From positions 1 through 9,012 of the forward strand of contig WFMY01000031.1 of NCBI GenBank assembly GCA_015488855.1: a stretch of 9,012 nt of DNA. The letters run 5' to 3'. The position numbers were made by a program, and so were the translations under genes. Each line of letters begins with the position of its first letter. Within the stretch, counting starts at the first letter, position 1. The stretch comes from Helicobacteraceae bacterium. Its GTDB lineage: Bacteria; Campylobacterota; Campylobacteria; Campylobacterales; Sulfurimonadaceae. Under the pieces are notes generated by a model. The model was not told the DNA's origin. It searched no databases and saw nothing but the letters and a program-made list of their open reading frames with translations. This document shows, one piece after another, positions 5,639 through 9,012 of the stretch.

Positions 5639-6241
5639 ATGAGAAAAATGACCCATTGGATCTTGACATTATTTATGATGTTTTCGTTAACGCAAGTTTT
5701 ATCAGCAAATGAAGAGGAAGTTTTGAAGGATCACTTTCTCGATAAACTTCAAGAGGTAAAAGTTGTCGTTCAAAATGCAAAAATATCAAAAGAAAAAAAG
5801 TTTGAAGATGTGATCAAAATTTTAACCCCTACCTTTGATTTTGAACTGATGGCAAAACTAAGTTTAGGGAGAAAAAATTGGAATGCCCTCAGTAAAAGTG
5901 ATCAATCAAGATTTGTTTCCATATACACAGATAGAATGAAAAAGTCTTATTCAGCTAAGTTGGATTCTTACAATGACCAAATCATTAAAATCACTTCCGT
6001 TGTAAAAAAGAAAAATAGAATGTTTATAAAAACCTATATGCAAAGTGGTGATAAGGGACTTGATGTAGTGTATAAGTTTTATAAACCAAAAAAGCCAAAA
6101 ATAGCAAAAGATACTTGGCTCATCTATGATGTTGAGATAGTTGGCATAAGTATATTGAAAGCTGATAAGGCACAGTTTAAAGACTTTTTACAAACAAAAT
6201 CTCTCAAAGAGTTGATGGTAGCATTGCAGGAACAAAAATAA
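5639..6241 (+). CDS. mlaC: MlaC/Ttg2D-family periplasmic phospholipid-binding protein
   Basis: The 200-residue protein belongs to the MlaC (Ttg2D, toluene-tolerance) family, soluble periplasmic carriers that shuttle phospholipids between outer-membrane MlaA and an inner-membrane partner. Residues 1-23 are a signal peptide with likely cleavage after LSA. Family landmarks are PTFDFELMAKLSLGRKNWNA (64-83), the helix with FVSIYTDRM (92-100), the strand pairs at about 115-150, and the end motif WLIYDVEIVGISI (160-172). The length is normal. By hand count the mature protein has about 36 Lys/Arg against 24 Asp/Glu, so it is strongly basic. The start is supported by AAGGAA (5628-5633) placed about 6 nt before the ATG inside the end of mlaA, with one base between the genes. 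No MlaD, MlaE, MlaF or MlaB gene is in the window; the next gene is an RND protein. Confidence 0.92.
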   Translation: MRKMTHWILTLFMMFSLTQVLSANEEEVLKDHFLDKLQEVKVVVQNAKISKEKKFEDVIKILTPTFDFELMAKLSLGRKNWNALSKSDQSRFVSIYTDRMKKSYSAKLDSYNDQIIKITSVVKKKNRMFIKTYMQSGDKGLDVVYKFYKPKKPKIAKDTWLIYDVEIVGISILKADKAQFKDFLQTKSLKELMVALQEQK

Positions 6242-6247
6242 ATCTAT

Positions 6248-8590
6248 ATGAAAAAAATTGCAAAATTTGTCTTGGCAATAGTCGTTCTTGTCGTAGTGGT
6301 CTTATCTTATTTTGCTACAAAATTAGAGATAGATGTAAGTGCTGAAACCTTACTCTTGGATGGAGATAAGGATCTAAAGTATTCAAAAGAGGTTGCACGC
6401 AGATTTAAAACACCAAATACACTTATCGTGACTTACACCTCTGCAAATGAGATACTTGAAGTACAAAATCTTGAAAATTTAAAAAATTTGAGTTCTCAAC
6501 TACTCAAATTAGAAGCCATAAAATCTATAAGTTCTATACTCAATGTTCCTCTTTTGCAGTCACCCATAAAACCACTTGAAGACCTTCTCAAAGATATACC
6601 AACCCTTGAGTCAAAAAATATAGATAAAAATTTAGTAAAAAAAGAGTTCCTAAATAGTCCAATATATAAAAATAATTTAGTAAGTAGTGATTTTAAAACA
6701 ACAGCTCTTTCTTTAATACTTAAAGAAAATAAAGAAGATAATTATCATCAAACTATCGTAGATATTAGAAAAATATTGGATAACTTTTCAGCCCAGCATC
6801 AAAATATAGAGCTTCATCTTGGTGGGGTAGAGATGATTAGTGATGATATGGTTGAGTATGTTAAGAGTGATTTAACGGTTTTTGGAACGATTATCATAGT
6901 GTTATTGTTTATAATACTCTACATACTTTTAAAAAAAATAGATTGGGTTTTTATAACCTTATCGATATGTGGTGCTTCTCTTATCATCACAACAGGACTG
7001 ATCTACCTACTTGGTTTTGAGATTACAGTCGTATCCTCTAACTTTATCTCTTTAGAGCTTATTATGAATATCTCTTTGGTTGTTCATTTGATTGTCAAGT
7101 ATAAAGAGTTGTATCAACTCTATCCAAACTCTACCCAAGAACAACTTCTTACACACACTCTCAAATCTATGTTAAAGCCATCCTTTTTTGTAGTTATAAC
7201 CACTATAGCAGGATTTGGTTCTTTAATCTTTAGCAATATATTACCAGTGATTGTATTTGGTTGGATGATGAGTTTAGGTTTAAGTGTTTCTTTGCTTATG
7301 ACATTTATTATGTTTCCTTCCCTTTTGTTACTCATAGGTAAAAAAGAGAGGCAAGAGCATCATAAAGAAAATACTACATTTACACTAAAGATAGCCAATA
7401 CTGCACTTAAATATAAAAAGATAATTTTTTTCATATCTATTTCTGTCGTTGTGTTTAGTTCCTATGGTATAGATCATCTCAAAGTTGAAAATAGTTTTAT
7501 AGATTATTTTAAAAAAGACACACAAACATATCAAGGTATGTATCTTATAGATCAAAAACTAGGGGGAACTATTCCCTTAGATATAATTCTTACTTTTAAA
7601 GAGGGTAGTGATGAAGTGAAATCTGTCGTAGTTAAGAAGGATGAACTTGATGAGTTTGAGGATGAATTTCAAGAGAGTAGTGAGGATAAACAACGCTACT
7701 GGTTTACCCAATCAAAAATGCAAAAGATTAGCCAAGTGCATCAATACCTTGAATCTCAAAAAGGAGTAGGAAAGGTGATTTCCTTGGCAACTATTAACGA
7801 GATTCTTAAAAGTCTCAATGGTGGCAAGGATGTAGATAGTTTAATGCTAGCACTCCTAAACAAAGAGTTACCATTAAAATATGCCAAGGAGATATTATTG
7901 CCTTACTTGAACATAGAGAAAAATCAGGTGAGAATAAGTGCAAGGGTGATCGACTCAATGCCAAATCTCAATCGAGATCAACTCATCAAAAAAATAGACG
8001 CAGATTTGACAAATATGTTAGATGCACAATATTATCAACATAGATTATCAGGTTTGTTGATCATGTACAACAATATGCTTCAATCACTTTTTGAGTCTCA
8101 AATCAAAACTATAGGCGTGGTGGTTATTATCTTGTTTTTAATGTTTTTAGTTTTATTTAAAAGTTTAAAGATAGCAACGATAGCGATTATTGTAAACATC
8201 CTACCTGTGAGTGTTATCTTCGGACTGATGGGTACTATGGATATACCATTAGATATGATGACCATCACGATAGCTTCTATAAGTATAGGCATCGCGGTGG
8301 ACAATACTATTCATTATATATATAGGTTTATGAGTGAATATAAAAAAACAAATGATTTGAAGCAATCTATGATGAATGCTCATGCAAGCATTGGGATAGC
8401 TATGTTTTATACCTCTGTCATCATCATGGTTGGTTTTAGTGTCCTTGTCTTATCAAGTTTTGTACCAACCATATATTTTGGATTGCTGACAATGTTAGCT
8501 ATGTTTATGGCTATGTTGTCGGATTTGTTTTTATTGCCAGTGTTGTTACTGAAGTTTTATCCAGTAAAATCTTATACCAATCCCCATTAA
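6248..8590 (+). CDS. RND/MMPL-superfamily inner-membrane exporter (probable lipid transporter)
   Basis: The 780-residue protein is a complete RND-superfamily member of the COG1033/HpnN-like kind. The expected 12 membrane segments fall in two halves: TM1 at about 5-22, a periplasmic domain to about 208, TM2-6 between about 210 and 363, TM7 at about 391-407, a second periplasmic domain to about 617, then TM8-12 to about 767. TM10 holds the family motif GIAVDNTIHYIYRF (681-694), with D685 the expected proton-relay acid. The matching TM4 stretch (SLELIMNISLVVHL) has no acid at the aligned position. Loop 2 has an acidic insert, DELDEFEDEFQESSED (465-480). It starts 6 bp after mlaC without a well-spaced ribosome binding site. 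Sitting with mlaA and mlaC, it probably drives lipid movement across the periplasm by proton motive force; direction and substrate are unknown. From memory, C. jejuni Cj1371-Cj1373 have the same order. Confidence 0.88.
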   Translation: MKKIAKFVLAIVVLVVVVLSYFATKLEIDVSAETLLLDGDKDLKYSKEVARRFKTPNTLIVTYTSANEILEVQNLENLKNLSSQLLKLEAIKSISSILNVPLLQSPIKPLEDLLKDIPTLESKNIDKNLVKKEFLNSPIYKNNLVSSDFKTTALSLILKENKEDNYHQTIVDIRKILDNFSAQHQNIELHLGGVEMISDDMVEYVKSDLTVFGTIIIVLLFIILYILLKKIDWVFITLSICGASLIITTGLIYLLGFEITVVSSNFISLELIMNISLVVHLIVKYKELYQLYPNSTQEQLLTHTLKSMLKPSFFVVITTIAGFGSLIFSNILPVIVFGWMMSLGLSVSLLMTFIMFPSLLLLIGKKERQEHHKENTTFTLKIANTALKYKKIIFFISISVVVFSSYGIDHLKVENSFIDYFKKDTQTYQGMYLIDQKLGGTIPLDIILTFKEGSDEVKSVVVKKDELDEFEDEFQESSEDKQRYWFTQSKMQKISQVHQYLESQKGVGKVISLATINEILKSLNGGKDVDSLMLALLNKELPLKYAKEILLPYLNIEKNQVRISARVIDSMPNLNRDQLIKKIDADLTNMLDAQYYQHRLSGLLIMYNNMLQSLFESQIKTIGVVVIILFLMFLVLFKSLKIATIAIIVNILPVSVIFGLMGTMDIPLDMMTITIASISIGIAVDNTIHYIYRFMSEYKKTNDLKQSMMNAHASIGIAMFYTSVIIMVGFSVLVLSSFVPTIYFGLLTMLAMFMAMLSDLFLLPVLLLKFYPVKSYTNPH

Positions 8591-9012
8591 ATATCGAAGC
8601 TATGCTTCATAGTGTCAAATATCTCTTGCTTAGAGAGGCTATATTTGACAAAAAGTTCATTGGCCAATACTCCTTGACCAAGAAGCATATCTGCTCCATC
8701 TTTATAAGTGATGTTTTTACTTTTTGCAAGTTGTAAAAATGGTGTGAGTTTTCCATAGATAGCATCTGCTGCGTAAGTAGTATGCTCTAAGATCTCCTCT
8801 AACATCTCTTTAGGTGCAGGAAGCTCTTCATCCTTAAGTCCTGCACTTGTTGTATTGACAATCAAATCATATTTATGGTTGAGAACAAAGTTATCCCATG
8901 TGAAAAATTTTATACCTAGTTGTTGAAAAAAACTTGCACTCTTAGAACTTCGATTGAGTACGCTAACATTGAAATTTTCCAAAGTAAGTTTCTCAGCGAG
9001 AGCTTTTGCTGT
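8587..9012 (-). CDS. aroE: Shikimate dehydrogenase AroE, C-terminal part (5' end outside window)
   Basis: The minus-strand frame stays open to the right edge, so the gene is cut off and does not begin at the internal TTG at 8980-8982. The first visible residues, TAKALAEKL, are the tail of the GAGGTAKA-type dinucleotide loop of AroE, which reduces 3-dehydroshikimate to shikimate with NADPH in the aromatic amino acid pathway. About 141 residues are visible. Landmarks are SVLNRS (NADP phosphate-binding strand and Arg), NTTSAGL, AIYGKLTPFL with the conserved Tyr, and DGADMLLGQGVLANELF with the conserved Gln near the active site. The N-terminal substrate domain, with its SxS and Lys/Asp catalytic pair, is off the window. 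Its TAA stop overlaps the TAA of the convergent RND gene by four bases. Confidence 0.95.
   Translation of the reverse strand, partial: TAKALAEKLTLENFNVSVLNRSSKSASFFQQLGIKFFTWDNFVLNHKYDLIVNTTSAGLKDEELPAPKEMLEEILEHTTYAADAIYGKLTPFLQLAKSKNITYKDGADMLLGQGVLANELFVKYSLSKQEIFDTMKHSFDI

Noticed and set aside
8596..8608. GAAGC-TAT-GCTTC hairpin near the RND/aroE junction as a terminator
   Set aside because: Five base pairs, inside the aroE coding sequence and without a T-tract on either strand.

Overview
The window is AT-rich chromosomal DNA that looks like it comes from a Campylobacterota (epsilonproteobacterial) genome, probably a free-living Sulfurimonas- or Sulfuricurvum-like lineage. This placement rests on the short form of RecR, the mlaA-mlaC-RND gene trio without an ABC-type mla cluster, dnaJ lying close to recR and away from dnaK, and the C-terminal module of a giant secreted adhesin at the left edge. 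It is recognition by eye, not a database result. Coding density is very high. The longest gap between genes is 89 bp, so no stretch of 300 bases lacks a gene. I saw no rRNA, tRNA, CRISPR array, insertion sequence or prophage gene.

Layout. (1) Bases 1-269, plus strand: the 3' end of a large acidic surface or secreted protein, closed by a good intrinsic terminator at 282-307. (2) Bases 325-3037, minus strand: a three-gene unit read dnaJ, then a class II aldolase-like gene, then a PF06189-type 5'-nucleotidase, with 19 and 15 bp gaps. (3) Bases 3038-3126: a compact divergent promoter region. (4) Bases 3127-4835, plus strand: mltA (lytic transglycosylase lipoprotein) and recR (recombination mediator), joined by an ATGA overlap. 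(5) Bases 4903-8590, plus strand: mlaA, mlaC and a 12-TM RND/MMPL-family membrane protein behind their own promoter, a probable lipid-transport operon linking outer membrane, periplasm and inner membrane. (6) Bases 8587-9012, minus strand: the C-terminal half of aroE (shikimate dehydrogenase), running off the right edge and sharing a TTAA stop overlap with the RND gene.

Most of this is housekeeping. The nearest thing to a less-described system is the MlaA-MlaC-RND operon, where an RND pump takes the place of the MlaFEDB ABC transporter and MlaA has no lipid anchor. Two minus-strand proteins also stand out. The 5'-nucleotidase appears to be an internal duplication of a HAD-like unit in which only the second copy keeps the catalytic residues. 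The class II aldolase-fold protein has lost all the expected metal ligands. The mltA promoter is placed so that its mRNA should be essentially leaderless.
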